Both the position numbers and the translations under genes were made by a program. Positions 8,064 through 16,171 of a stretch of 64,000 nt of DNA are shown here, piece after piece. This DNA is from Rhodobacter sp. (GTDB lineage: Bacteria > Pseudomonadota > Alphaproteobacteria > Rhodobacterales > Rhodobacteraceae). Location: NCBI GenBank assembly GCA_030065095.1, contig JASJDP010000007.1, positions 1 through 64,000 of the forward strand. The letters run 5' to 3'. The notes beneath the pieces are model-generated. The model saw only the letters and a program-made list of their open reading frames with translations, made no database searches and was not told the origin of the DNA. Every line of letters starts with the position of its first letter. The stretch's first letter is position 1.

Positions 8064-8927
8064 ATGGCCACCGGCAGCAACATCAAGACCTATTTTCAGG
8101 GAACGTGGCACGATGGCGACGTTCCGGTCATAAAGGCCGCCGACCACGCGTCCTGGCTTGGAACCACCGTCTTCGACGGCGCCCGGTATTTCCAGGGCGT
8201 CGCCCCCGATCTCCACGCCCATTGCGCCCGGGTCAACCGCTCTGCCGAGGCGATGATGATCGCACCCACGGTGACCGCCGAGGACATGGTGCAGATCGTC
8301 TGGGAGGGCCTGGAACTCTGCGCCAAGGACGCGCCGGTCTACATCCGCCCGATGTATTGGGCGCTGGATGGCGGCCCGCACGGCGTGGTGCCGGAAATCG
8401 GACCCACCGGGTTTGCCATTTGCCTTGAAGAGATCCCCATGGCCCCGCCTGAGGCGTCCGCGACACTGACGACCACCCGATTCCGCCGCCCGGTTCTGGA
8501 AGATGCCGTCGTCAACGCCAAGGCGGGGTGTCTTTACCCCAACAACGCCCGCATGATCGCCGAGGCCCGTGCAAAGGGTTACAACAACGCTTTGGTTGCC
8601 GACGCCCTGGGCAATGTCGCCGAGACCGCCACCGCCAACATCTTCATGGTCAAGGATGGCGAGGTCTTTACTCCGATCCCGAACGGCACCTTCCTGGCGG
8701 GCATAACCCGCGCGCGGCATATTCTGAACCTTGGACTCGACGGTACTCAGGTGCACGAAACCGTATTGAGCTTCGAGGATTTTCGCGCCGCCGACGAGGT
8801 GTTCATGTCCGGTAACATGATGAAGGTGACACCGGTGACCGAGTTCGACGGTGCGCATTTTCAGGTCGGTCCGGTAACCCGGCGCGTCCGGGAGATGTAC
8901 TGGGACTGGGCTTTGTCAACTAGCTGA
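8064..8927 (+). CDS. ilvE: Branched-chain amino acid aminotransferase, class IV
   Basis: A 287-residue PLP enzyme of fold type IV. It starts with YFQGTWHDGDVPV, contains the pyridoxal-lysine region VVNAKAGCLYPNNARMIAEA near residues 150-170, and the phosphate-binding AETATANIFMVKDGE and TFLAGITRARHI segments. These match IlvE-type transaminases, which interconvert Leu, Ile, Val and their 2-oxo acids; D-amino-acid or other class IV specificity cannot be excluded from sequence alone. ATG 8064 follows GGAGGGG by seven bases. It appears to be a single-gene unit ending in two hairpins. Confidence 0.85.
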   Translation: MATGSNIKTYFQGTWHDGDVPVIKAADHASWLGTTVFDGARYFQGVAPDLHAHCARVNRSAEAMMIAPTVTAEDMVQIVWEGLELCAKDAPVYIRPMYWALDGGPHGVVPEIGPTGFAICLEEIPMAPPEASATLTTTRFRRPVLEDAVVNAKAGCLYPNNARMIAEARAKGYNNALVADALGNVAETATANIFMVKDGEVFTPIPNGTFLAGITRARHILNLGLDGTQVHETVLSFEDFRAADEVFMSGNMMKVTPVTEFDGAHFQVGPVTRRVREMYWDWALSTS

Positions 8928-8960
8928 TTCCAAAGCGCTTCTTCACAAGCCAGATGCGAA

Positions 8961-8992
8961 CGCCCGTTTGGGCGGACGTGACTTTTCACGTC
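8961..8992 (+). terminator. Tandem hairpin terminator after the aminotransferase
   Basis: CGCCC-GTTT-GGGCG at 8961-8974 is directly followed by GACGTGA-CTTT-TCACGTC at 8975-8992 and then GTTTCG. Position 33 bp after the stop fits a transcription terminator, though the T-run is short. Confidence 0.5.
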
Positions 8993-9094
8993 GTTTCGAA
9001 TCACCCAAGGTGCAACTGTCCGAAATTTAACAGTTTTATGACAAGTTTTATGTTACCGTCTCCGACAGGCAAAAAAAGTATATGGAGATCGGGC

Positions 9095-9580
9095 ATGATA
9101 TTGTTTTTCAGAAGTTTTCTCTTCTCGATCGGCGTAGTGGTGCTGATTGCCGTCCAATCGGTTGCTGCGCCGCTGACGCCGGCAGAGTTCTTACGTTTCG
9201 ATGCGACCTGCCGTCACTTCGAAAACAGGGCGCATTTCATGCCCAGGACCGAAGACTCCGAGCTTGTCGTGAGGCTGGCCGACAGTTGCCGGCATGCCTT
9301 GTCCTCCCTGGTCGGCGACCATCCCAATTCTGCCCTCGACACGCAAAAGCTGTCCCATGCCTATCTTGATCGCCTCACAGCATACAAATCGCTTTATATA
9401 CGCATGATCGTCCTGAATGGTACCGTGCCGGGCGAGATGTTCGCGAATAGATCGCGGCAAATCAGACGGATCGGTTTGACACGGACCGGCGAATACCTAA
9501 TTGCCCGGCGCATGGGCTTGCTGGGAGCCTACGACAGCTGGGCGTCTGCCTCTGGGTTCCAGATCACCCGGCAGAACTGA
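9095..9580 (+). CDS. Exported protein of unknown function
   Basis: A 161-residue protein with a clear Sec signal peptide: a hydrophobic stretch FFRSFLFSIGVVVLIAVQSV at residues 4-23, with probable cleavage after SVAA. The mature part is mostly helical in appearance and contains two Cys (in ATCRHF and DSCRHA), which could form a disulfide. I do not recognise the family. ATG 9095 is chosen because GGAGATCGGG precedes it closely and it begins the signal peptide. The upstream 100 bp is AT-rich and probably holds its promoter. It stands alone between ilvE and the stress-protein gene. Confidence 0.7.
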   Translation: MILFFRSFLFSIGVVVLIAVQSVAAPLTPAEFLRFDATCRHFENRAHFMPRTEDSELVVRLADSCRHALSSLVGDHPNSALDTQKLSHAYLDRLTAYKSLYIRMIVLNGTVPGEMFANRSRQIRRIGLTRTGEYLIARRMGLLGAYDSWASASGFQITRQN

Positions 9581-9667
9581 TCGCAGCCTATCCGGCGCGA
9601 CCGACCTGTGCTGTTGCCAGCGATCTTTTGCTGCGCCATGATCCAATCCGGACTAGGGAGCCCCGCG

Positions 9668-10123
9668 ATGCGCAAGTTTCTCGTCGTGCTGGATGACAGC
9701 CGCGAATGCCTCAATGCCATGCGGTATGCCGCGATGCGGGCGGCGCATACCGGCGGCGGTGTACAGATACTTTCGATCATTCCGCCCGACGAATTCCAGC
9801 ATTGGATCGGCGTCGGAAATATCATGCGCGAAGAGGCGCGGGAACGGATCCATGCGCATTTCGAGGTTTTTGCCAAGTGGATGCGGGACAAACAGCGGGT
9901 CGACCCTGAACTGGTTATCAGGGAAGGCGAGGCTGTGCCGGAAATTCTGGCGCAGATCAAGGACGACGCCGCGATCGGCGTGCTGGTGCTTGGCGCTGGC
10001 ATCGACAAGTCCGGGCCGGGCCCTTTGGTGACCCAGTTGTCGCGAAGCTCGGGCACGCTGCCGGTGCCGATCACGATTGTGCCGGGCGAGTTGTCGAAGG
10101 AACGGCTGGAAGCGGTGACCTGA
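9668..10123 (+). CDS. Universal stress protein (UspA family)
   Basis: A 151-residue UspA-fold protein. It begins MRKFLVVLDDSRECLNAMRYAAMRA, the first strand and helix of the fold with the nucleotide-contacting Asp. The end LVLGAGIDKSGPGPLVTQL...SSGTLPVPITIVPG loosely follows the ATP-loop pattern G-2X-G-9X-G(S/T), but is not a perfect match, so nucleotide binding is uncertain. ATG 9668 gives normal family length; a purine-rich CTAGGGAG lies upstream. Monocistronic by position. Confidence 0.85.
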   Translation: MRKFLVVLDDSRECLNAMRYAAMRAAHTGGGVQILSIIPPDEFQHWIGVGNIMREEARERIHAHFEVFAKWMRDKQRVDPELVIREGEAVPEILAQIKDDAAIGVLVLGAGIDKSGPGPLVTQLSRSSGTLPVPITIVPGELSKERLEAVT

Positions 10124-10198
10124 CGCGTCGAGGCTGCCCTGGATGCATGTTCAATTGTGGGGCCGTTTACGCGCGAAAGCCGGACGCCGGGACGCTGG

Positions 10199-10246
10199 TT
10201 AGAATCATTCTAAAACCTTGACAGTCCGTTGGGTGGCGCGCATATC
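10199..10246 (+). promoter_or_regulatory. nfuA promoter with Irr-type (iron) box
   Basis: The perfect 15-bp palindrome TTAGAATCATTCTAA at 10199-10213 matches the Irr/ICE box pattern of alphaproteobacteria (TTAGAA-N3-TTCTAA). It is followed four bases later by TTGACA (10218-10223) and, after 17 bp, CATATC (10241-10246), a near-ideal promoter spacing. The operon encodes an Fe-S carrier, a plausible target of iron-dependent control. Irr identity is by motif match; binding has not been shown here. Confidence 0.6.
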
Positions 10247-10270
10247 GAGATCTTGAAAGAGGGAGCGCGC

Positions 10271-10828
10271 ATGTTCATCCAGACTGAATCCACTCCGAAC
10301 CCGGCGACGCTGAAGTTTCTGCCCGGCCAGAACGTGCTGGATGCCGGAACCGCCGATTTCCCCACTGTCGAGGCCGCGGCAAGCTCTCCGCTCGCTCGGC
10401 GGATCTTTGCGGTCGATGGTGTTGCGGGGGTGTTCTTCGGCACTGATTTCGTGACCGTGACCAAGACCGACGTCGTCGCATGGGACCATATCAAGCCCGC
10501 CATCCTGGGCGCGATCATGGAACACTACCAGTCCGGAGCGCCTGCTATCGAAGGCGAGGCAGCCGCGACGGGGCATGCGGACCATGACGGGCCCGATGGC
10601 GAAATCGTCGGTCAGATCAAGGAATTGCTCGACACCCGCGTGCGCCCGGCCGTGGCGCAGGATGGCGGCGACATCACCTTCCACGGTTTCGAGCGCGGCG
10701 TCGTCTATCTGCACATGCAGGGTGCGTGCGCCGGCTGTCCGTCGTCGACCCTGACGCTGAAGATGGGCATCGAGAACCTTTTGCGGCACTACATTCCGGA
10801 GGTTACCGAGGTGCGTCCGGTTGCCTGA
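10271..10828 (+). CDS. nfuA: Fe-S cluster carrier, NfuA/NifU-C family
   Basis: A 185-residue protein with an N-terminal Nfu scaffold domain (MFIQTESTPNPATLKFLPG, residues 1-90) and a C-terminal NifU-like domain (about 110-185) with the cluster-binding CxxC in GACAGCPSSTLTLK. It accepts and passes [4Fe-4S] or [2Fe-2S] clusters to client proteins. The N-domain is typical of mitochondrial NFU1 and alphaproteobacterial homologues. It has a strong promoter with an Irr-like box and overlaps tsaB by 8 bp, making nfuA-tsaB-rimI a likely operon. Confidence 0.93.
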   Translation: MFIQTESTPNPATLKFLPGQNVLDAGTADFPTVEAAASSPLARRIFAVDGVAGVFFGTDFVTVTKTDVVAWDHIKPAILGAIMEHYQSGAPAIEGEAAATGHADHDGPDGEIVGQIKELLDTRVRPAVAQDGGDITFHGFERGVVYLHMQGACAGCPSSTLTLKMGIENLLRHYIPEVTEVRPVA

Positions 10829-11417
10829 CCCGACAGTATTGGCGTTTGACACATCGGCCGCGCATTGCGCGGCCGCTTTGCTTAAGGCCGGCCGCGTGGC
10901 CGCAGCGCTGGTCGAACCTATGCAGAAGGGGCAGGCAGAGCGTCTGCTTCCGATGCTGGAAGAGTTGCTGGCCGAAGGCAATGCTTCCTGGAGCGATTTG
11001 ACCAGTATCGGCGTGGGGATCGGTCCGGGCAACTTCACGGGTACCCGGATCGCCGTCTCGGCCGCACGCGGATTGGCGCTTGGGCTTGGCATCCCGGCCG
11101 TTGGAGTGTCCGCGTTCGAGGCCACCGCCTTTGGCCGCGCGCGGCCGATTTCCGTGGCCGTCCCGGCACCGCGCGACCATATCTACGTGCAGAGCTTTGA
11201 TGCATCGGGCGAAACCGAACCCAGATTATGCCCGCGGGCAGATGTCGGCATCGCGGATGCCATGTCGCTATGTCTCGAACCCCGCGACCTTGTGATTGCG
11301 ATTGCCCAGGTCGCGGCACGCAATCACAAAAGCGCCGCGGAACGCCCCGCGCCGCTTTATGTCCGCCCCGCCGACGCCGCGCCGCCGCGCGAAGCGCCGC
11401 CGGCCATTCTGCCGTGA
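10821..11417 (+). CDS. tsaB: tRNA t6A37 synthesis protein TsaB
   Basis: A 198-residue member of the ASKHA-fold TsaB family, partner of TsaD and TsaE in making N6-threonylcarbamoyladenosine at tRNA position 37. Landmarks are VLAFDTSAAHCAAALL at the start, KGQAERLLPMLEELL and the conserved VGIGPGNFTGTRIAVSAARGLALG near residues 65-88. The start is a TTG at 10821 that overlaps the nfuA end by 8 bp; no better in-frame start is nearby. The C-terminus overlaps rimI by GTGA. Translational coupling throughout is likely. Confidence 0.9.
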   Translation: MPDPTVLAFDTSAAHCAAALLKAGRVAAALVEPMQKGQAERLLPMLEELLAEGNASWSDLTSIGVGIGPGNFTGTRIAVSAARGLALGLGIPAVGVSAFEATAFGRARPISVAVPAPRDHIYVQSFDASGETEPRLCPRADVGIADAMSLCLEPRDLVIAIAQVAARNHKSAAERPAPLYVRPADAAPPREAPPAILP

Positions 11418-11833
11418 CGCCTGAAGCGCTTGCGGCACTACACGCGCGGTGCTTCACGGTTCCGCGCCCGTTCAATGCCGCAGAGTTTCGGGGATTTCTT
11501 GTCTCGGCGCATACTGTGCTCGTGTCTCGGCCAAGCGGTTTCGCCCTCGGACGCGTATTTACCGACGAAGCCGAGTTGCTGACGCTTGCGGTTGCCCCCG
11601 AGGCGCGCCGAAACGGGCATGGGCGCGCCTTGGTGGCCGAACTCGAGGCGGAGGCAATGGCCAAGGGTGCCCATCGCGTGTTTCTTGAAGTGGCAGAAGC
11701 GAATGTCGCCGCGCGACGTCTGTATGCGGCGGCCGGCTATCGCGAATCCGGGATACGCAAGGGTTACTACCGCCACGCGGGGCGGCCGGCCGAGGACGCC
11801 GTCGTGATGGATAAGCTCCTGAAACGGACCTGA
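11414..11833 (+). CDS. rimI: Ribosomal-protein-S18-alanine N-acetyltransferase-like GNAT protein
   Basis: A 139-residue GNAT acetyltransferase. The acetyl-CoA loop is VAPEARRNGHGRALVAELEAEA near residues 62-83, followed by VFLEVAEANVAARRLYAAAGY, the RimI signature, and a final KGYYRH....DAVVMDK segment. RimI acetylates the N-terminus of ribosomal protein S18 in E. coli; the substrate here is assumed from family and from its place after tsaB, a common pairing. The start is GTG 11414 in a GTGA overlap with the tsaB stop. Confidence 0.85.
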   Translation: MTPEALAALHARCFTVPRPFNAAEFRGFLVSAHTVLVSRPSGFALGRVFTDEAELLTLAVAPEARRNGHGRALVAELEAEAMAKGAHRVFLEVAEANVAARRLYAAAGYRESGIRKGYYRHAGRPAEDAVVMDKLLKRT

Positions 11834-11886
11834 GTTTGCATCATTTGCCGAATTGACCGCCAATCGGGCGGTGTTCCCGACCGTTT

Positions 11887-11930
11887 GGTCAAAAAGCTAT
11901 TGACCGCATTTCAAGCTAAGGGCCTAAATT
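11887..11930 (+). promoter_or_regulatory. Promoter of the bmp operon with overlapping inverted repeat
   Basis: TTGACC at 11900-11905 with CTAAAT at 11924-11929 (18 bp spacing) makes a plausible sigma-70 promoter, about 75 bp before the bmp start. GGTCAA (11887-11892) and TTGACC (11900-11905) are perfect 6-bp arms separated by 7 bp, so an operator may overlap the -35 element. The nearby ACCGCC/GGCGGT hairpin at 11858-11874 could be the rimI terminator. Confidence 0.45.
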
Positions 11931-12006
11931 GCGCCATCCTGAGTGATCTGCTCGCTTACCGGGGTCCGCCGGAGCCAACCGGCCCCCATCCAACTGGGAG
12001 ACAATC

Positions 12007-12999
12007 ATGACAATCACGACGAAACTTATCGGCGCAGGTGCGGCTTTCGCGCTATCGGCCGTCGCTGCGCTGGCCGAGCCCGGCCTGATCATCGACCTGG
12101 GCGGCAAGTTCGACAAGTCGTTCAATGAAGCGGCCTATAACGGCGCGCAGCGCTGGGTCCAGGAATCCGGCGGCAGCTATATCGAAACCGAACTGCAGTC
12201 CGAGGCGCAGCGCGAGCAGAACATGCGCAAGATGGCCGAGCGCGGCGCGAACCCGATCGTGGTTCTGGGTTTTGCAAACGCCTCGACCCTGGAAAAGGTC
12301 GCCCCGGACTATCCCGACACGAAGTTCGCGATCGTCGACATGGTGGTCGATGCGCCGAACGTGAAATCCATCGTCTACCGCGAGGACGAAGGCAGCTATC
12401 TGGTCGGCATGTTGGCCGCGATGGCATCTCAGACGGGTACGGTGGGCTTTGTTGGCGGCATGGACATCCCGCTGATCCGCAAGTTCGCCTGTGGCTACGT
12501 GCAGGGCGTTAAGGCGGTGAATCCCGACGCCACCGTGATCCAGAACATGACCGGAACGACGCCTGCAGCATGGAACGACCCGGTGAAGGGCGGCGAACTG
12601 ACCCGCACCCAGATCAGTCAGGGCGCAGACGTGATTTATGCCGCCGCCGGCGGCACGGGTGTGGGCGTGCTGCAGGCCGCAGCCGATGCGGGCGTGTTCT
12701 CGATCGGTGTGGATTCGAACCAGAATTATCTGCACCCGGGTTCGGTGCTGACTTCGATGATGAAGCGGGTCGACAACGCGACCTACGAGGTGTTCTCGGC
12801 CGGGGTGGACGGCTTCGAACCCGGCATCAGCGTGATGAACCTGGCGGCCGAAGGCGTCGGCTATGCGCTTGACGAACACAACGATGCGCTGATCACCGAC
12901 GAGATGAAGGCGGCCGTCGAAGAGGCCATGGGCAAGATCATCTCGGGAGAGATCGAAGTCCATGACTACATGTCGTCGGACAGCTGCCCGGTGATGTAA
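12007..12999 (+). CDS. BMP-family nucleoside ABC transporter, substrate-binding protein
   Basis: A 330-residue periplasmic binding protein of the BMP/PnrA family (basic membrane protein, nucleoside-binding). A Sec signal peptide spans residues 1-23, ending AALA before EPGLIIDLGGKFDKSFNEAAYNGA, the conserved first strand and loop. Later landmarks are GTVGFVGGMDIPLIRKFACGY and the nucleoside-site region YAAAGGTGVGVLQAA...GVDSNQN. There is no lipobox Cys. It is the first gene of an operon with ATPase, two permeases and a purine nucleoside phosphorylase, which supports purine nucleosides as cargo. Confidence 0.92.
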   Translation: MTITTKLIGAGAAFALSAVAALAEPGLIIDLGGKFDKSFNEAAYNGAQRWVQESGGSYIETELQSEAQREQNMRKMAERGANPIVVLGFANASTLEKVAPDYPDTKFAIVDMVVDAPNVKSIVYREDEGSYLVGMLAAMASQTGTVGFVGGMDIPLIRKFACGYVQGVKAVNPDATVIQNMTGTTPAAWNDPVKGGELTRTQISQGADVIYAAAGGTGVGVLQAAADAGVFSIGVDSNQNYLHPGSVLTSMMKRVDNATYEVFSAGVDGFEPGISVMNLAAEGVGYALDEHNDALITDEMKAAVEEAMGKIISGEIEVHDYMSSDSCPVM

Positions 13000-13027
13000 T
13001 CCTGTCACGCCGCGAAGGAGGCAAGAC

Positions 13028-13387
13028 ATGAGCGATGCGCTGAACAGCTTCTTCGCGGCTTGGACGATGACCGAAGACGAAGGCCGGGACGACCAGATCG
13101 CCTCGGCCTTCGGCAACACCGTTTACTACGTCGATCCGCGCACAGAGGCACCGCTGTCCGACATGGCGGCGCTGTGTGGCTATGTCGGGCAATTCCTGCC
13201 GATGTGTCCGCCCGGTGCGCGCGTCGAGGTCGCCGACCCGGTGGACGTCAATTCGGGGCATGCAAGGGCAACGGTGAATTTCATCATGAGCGACGAAATG
13301 CGCCAGCAAGGCCAGTATTTCGCCGATCTGGATGCGAACGGAAAGATCACCCGCCTTGTCGGGTTCGTCGGCAAGGGGGCCGAATGA
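13028..13387 (+). CDS. NTF2-like small protein of unknown function
   Basis: A 119-residue protein that looks like an NTF2/SnoaL-fold domain: an N-terminal helix LNSFFAAWTM, VYYVDPR, a middle helix MAALCGYVGQFL, and strands ending in ARATVNFIMSD and GQYFADLDANGKITRLVGFVG. Such domains bind small ligands or act as small hydrolases or isomerases. It lies between the binding protein and the ATPase of the transporter, with ATGA overlap to the latter, so it is certainly co-expressed. Its role in nucleoside uptake is unknown. GGAGG precedes the ATG. Confidence 0.75.
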   Translation: MSDALNSFFAAWTMTEDEGRDDQIASAFGNTVYYVDPRTEAPLSDMAALCGYVGQFLPMCPPGARVEVADPVDVNSGHARATVNFIMSDEMRQQGQYFADLDANGKITRLVGFVGKGAE

Positions 13388-14916
13388 CCGCGCCTGCCAT
13401 CGAATTGAAGGGCATTTCCAAGGCCTTTGGGCCGGTACAGGCCAACAAGGACATCGATATCCGGGTGATGCCGGGTACGATCCACGGCATCATCGGCGAG
13501 AACGGCGCCGGGAAATCGACGCTGATGTCGATCCTGTACGGATTCTATCAGGCCGATAGCGGCGAGATCTGGATCAACGGCCGGAAGACCGAGATTCAAG
13601 AGCCGTTGCAGGCGATCGGCGCGGGCATCGGGATGGTGTTCCAGCATTTCAAGCTGGTGCAGAACTTCACGGTGCTGGAGAACGTGATCCTCGGGGCGGA
13701 GAGCGGCGCGTTGCTGCGCCCGTCGCTGGCCAGGGCGCGGGGGGAACTGAAGCGTCTGGCCGAGGAATATGAACTGAACGTCGATCCCGATGCGCTGATC
13801 GAAGAGATCGGCGTGGGGATGCAGCAGAGGGTCGAGATCCTCAAGGCGCTCTACCGGCAGGCCGATATTCTGATACTCGATGAGCCGACGGGGGTCTTGA
13901 CGCCGGCCGAGGCCGACCATTTGTTCCGCATCCTCGAAGGGCTGCGGGAGCAGGGCAAGACAATCATCCTGATCACACACAAGCTGCGTGAGATCATGGA
14001 GATCACCGATACCGTGAGCGTCATGCGGCGCGGCGAGATGGTGGCGACGGTCCGGACCACCGAGACCGATCCCGAACAGCTGGCCGAACTGATGGTGGGC
14101 CGCAAGGTCCTTCTGCGGGTCGACAAGAAACCCGCCACCCCGGGCGAGACAGTGTTGGAGGTCGAAAACCTGCACGTCTTCGACGACGACGGTGTCGAGA
14201 GGCTGAAGGGCATTACGTTCGAGGTGCGCGCCGGGGAGATTTTGGGCATCGCGGGCGTATCCGGCAACGGGCAATCCGAACTGCTGGAAGTCCTGGGCGG
14301 GATTTCGGCCGGAACCGGCCGGATTCGGATCAACGGCGAAGAGATCGACCTGACGGGTCGGCATTCCGACGGGCAGTCGCGTCGGGCACGCGGGATCGCG
14401 CACGTCCCCGAGGACCGCCAGCACCTGGGTCTGATCATGGACTATTTCGCGTGGGAGGACATGGTGTTCGGCTACCACCATGCGCCGGAATACCAGCGTA
14501 GCCGCGTCTTCATGGACAACCGGGCGATCCGGGACGAGACCGACAAGAAGATGCACGACTTCGACGTGCGCCCGCCGAACCCGCAGCTGCAGGCCAAGAG
14601 TTTCTCCGGCGGCAACCAGCAAAAGCTCGTGTTGGCGCGCGAGATGACACGGGAGCCGCAATTGCTGCTTGTCGGCCAGCCGACCCGCGGGGTGGATATC
14701 GGCGCCATCGAGTTCATCCACCAGAACATCGTGAATCTGCGCGACCGGGGCTGCGCCATTTTGCTGGTGTCGGTGGAGCTGGACGAGATCCTGTCGCTCA
14801 GCGACCGGATCGCGGTGATGTTCGACGGGCGGATCATGGGCGAGCGGATGCCGGATGCCACGGACGAGCGCGAACTGGGCCTGTTGATGGCCGGTGTCAG
14901 CGGGGAGGCGGCGTGA
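13384..14916 (+). CDS. Nucleoside ABC transporter, duplicated ATP-binding protein
   Basis: A 510-residue protein with two ATPase domains in one chain, as in RbsA and other BMP-type importers. Domain 1 has an intact Walker A (GENGAGKST near 40) and Walker B (ILILDEPTG near 160), with IGVGMQQRVEI as its signature. Domain 2 has a degenerate Walker A (GVSGNGQSE), a good signature FSGGNQQKLVLARE and a Walker B with Gly-Gln instead of Asp-Glu (LLVGQPTRGVD). This asymmetry is normal in the family. ATGA overlap with the NTF2-like gene. Confidence 0.93.
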   Translation: MTAPAIELKGISKAFGPVQANKDIDIRVMPGTIHGIIGENGAGKSTLMSILYGFYQADSGEIWINGRKTEIQEPLQAIGAGIGMVFQHFKLVQNFTVLENVILGAESGALLRPSLARARGELKRLAEEYELNVDPDALIEEIGVGMQQRVEILKALYRQADILILDEPTGVLTPAEADHLFRILEGLREQGKTIILITHKLREIMEITDTVSVMRRGEMVATVRTTETDPEQLAELMVGRKVLLRVDKKPATPGETVLEVENLHVFDDDGVERLKGITFEVRAGEILGIAGVSGNGQSELLEVLGGISAGTGRIRINGEEIDLTGRHSDGQSRRARGIAHVPEDRQHLGLIMDYFAWEDMVFGYHHAPEYQRSRVFMDNRAIRDETDKKMHDFDVRPPNPQLQAKSFSGGNQQKLVLAREMTREPQLLLVGQPTRGVDIGAIEFIHQNIVNLRDRGCAILLVSVELDEILSLSDRIAVMFDGRIMGERMPDATDERELGLLMAGVSGEAA

Positions 14917-15073
14917 TGCGAATTGGCGGGCGACCACGGTCGAGTTGCGGACAAGGCCTTTCGAAAGGCATCGGTCACGGGATTTCGAAATCGCGTGCCA
15001 AGCGGCGCCGAAGCCGCTTGGTCGACTCCGCGTCAAAGCGGATCGCTCCCGCCAAGCAGCCGGAGAGCGCCTG
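14917..15073. other. Intra-operon spacer with three consecutive palindromes
   Basis: A 157-bp gap breaks an otherwise tightly packed operon between ATPase and permease. It holds GCCTTTCGAAAGGC (14956-14969), GATTTCGAAATC (14981-14992) and a 9-bp stem CCAAGCGGC/GCCGCTTGG with a 6-nt loop (14998-15021). No T-run follows, so these are more likely mRNA processing or stability structures, or a small inserted repeat, than a terminator. Confidence 0.5.
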
Positions 15074-16171
15074 ATGGAAAAGATGCCGAAATGGGTCGAC
15101 ATCGCGCTGATCCCGCTGATCAACCTCTTTCTGGCGCTCGTCGTCTCGGGCCTTGTGGTGCTCTATATCGGCGAGGACCCGTTCGAGGCGATCTCGATCA
15201 TGGTGAACGGCGCAATCGGGTCCACCTATGGCTGGGGCTATACGCTCTATTACGCCACGAACTTCATCTTCACCGGACTTGCCGTCGCAGTGTCGTTCCA
15301 GGCCAAGCTCTTCAATATCGGCGGCGAGGGACAGGCGGCGATCGGCGGGCTCGGCGTGGCGCTGGTGTGCCTGGCGATCCCGTGGCCGCACTGGACCATG
15401 GCGCTGCCCTTTGCGGTCATCGGCGGGGCGGTGTTCGGTGCGGCATGGGCGGCGATCCCGGCGTTTCTGCAGGCCACCCGCGGCAGCCATATCGTGATCA
15501 CGACGATCATGTTCAACTTCATCGCCAGCGCCGTGATGGTCTATCTGCTGGTCAATGTGCTGAAAAAACCCGGGTCGATGGCGCCGGAAACCGCGCGCTT
15601 CCCCGAAGGCGCGTTCCTGCCGAAAGCCTATGACATGGCCAGCGCGGTAGGCCTGCCGTTTTCGCGCTCGGCCCCGTTGAACGTCACCTTCTTCGTGGCG
15701 CTTCTCTGCTGCGTGCTGGTCTATCTGCTGCTGTGGCACACGCGGCTTGGCTACCAGATCCGCGCCTTCGGTCATTCCGAGCCCGCGGCGCGCTATGCCG
15801 GCATCTCGCCGGTGAAGATCACCATGATCACCATGCTGATTTCTGGCGGGCTGGCCGGGCTGATGGGCATCAACGCGGTGATGGGCGAGGCGCAGCGGCT
15901 GGTGACCGACCCGGTTCAGGGCGCGGGCTTTGTCGGCATCGCGGTGGCGCTGATGGGCCGGTCGCACCCGTTGGGTGTGTTCCTTGCAGGCCTTTTGTTT
16001 GGAATGCTTTATCAGGGCGGCGGCGAACTGGAATTCGAGATTCCGGCGATCAGCCGCGAGATGATCCTGGTCATCCAGGCGTTGGTCATCCTGTTCACCG
16101 GCGCGCTGGACAACATGATCCGCATGCCGGTGGAGCGCCTGTTCCTGCGGATGCGAAAGGGGTCGGCATGA
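15074..16171 (+). CDS. Nucleoside ABC transporter, permease 1
   Basis: A 365-residue inner-membrane permease of the BPD_transp_2 (LivH/RbsC-like) family. About nine to ten hydrophobic segments are visible, with the conserved NIGGEGQAAIGG loop near residue 84, SHIVITTIMFNFIA near 140 and the EAA-like loop GHSEPAARYAGISPVKITM near 235. It pairs with the permease at 16808-17773. ATG 15074 starts MEKMPKWVDIALIPL, the usual N-terminus for this family. ATGA overlap at the end with the LysE-type gene. Confidence 0.92.
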   Translation: MEKMPKWVDIALIPLINLFLALVVSGLVVLYIGEDPFEAISIMVNGAIGSTYGWGYTLYYATNFIFTGLAVAVSFQAKLFNIGGEGQAAIGGLGVALVCLAIPWPHWTMALPFAVIGGAVFGAAWAAIPAFLQATRGSHIVITTIMFNFIASAVMVYLLVNVLKKPGSMAPETARFPEGAFLPKAYDMASAVGLPFSRSAPLNVTFFVALLCCVLVYLLLWHTRLGYQIRAFGHSEPAARYAGISPVKITMITMLISGGLAGLMGINAVMGEAQRLVTDPVQGAGFVGIAVALMGRSHPLGVFLAGLLFGMLYQGGGELEFEIPAISREMILVIQALVILFTGALDNMIRMPVERLFLRMRKGSA

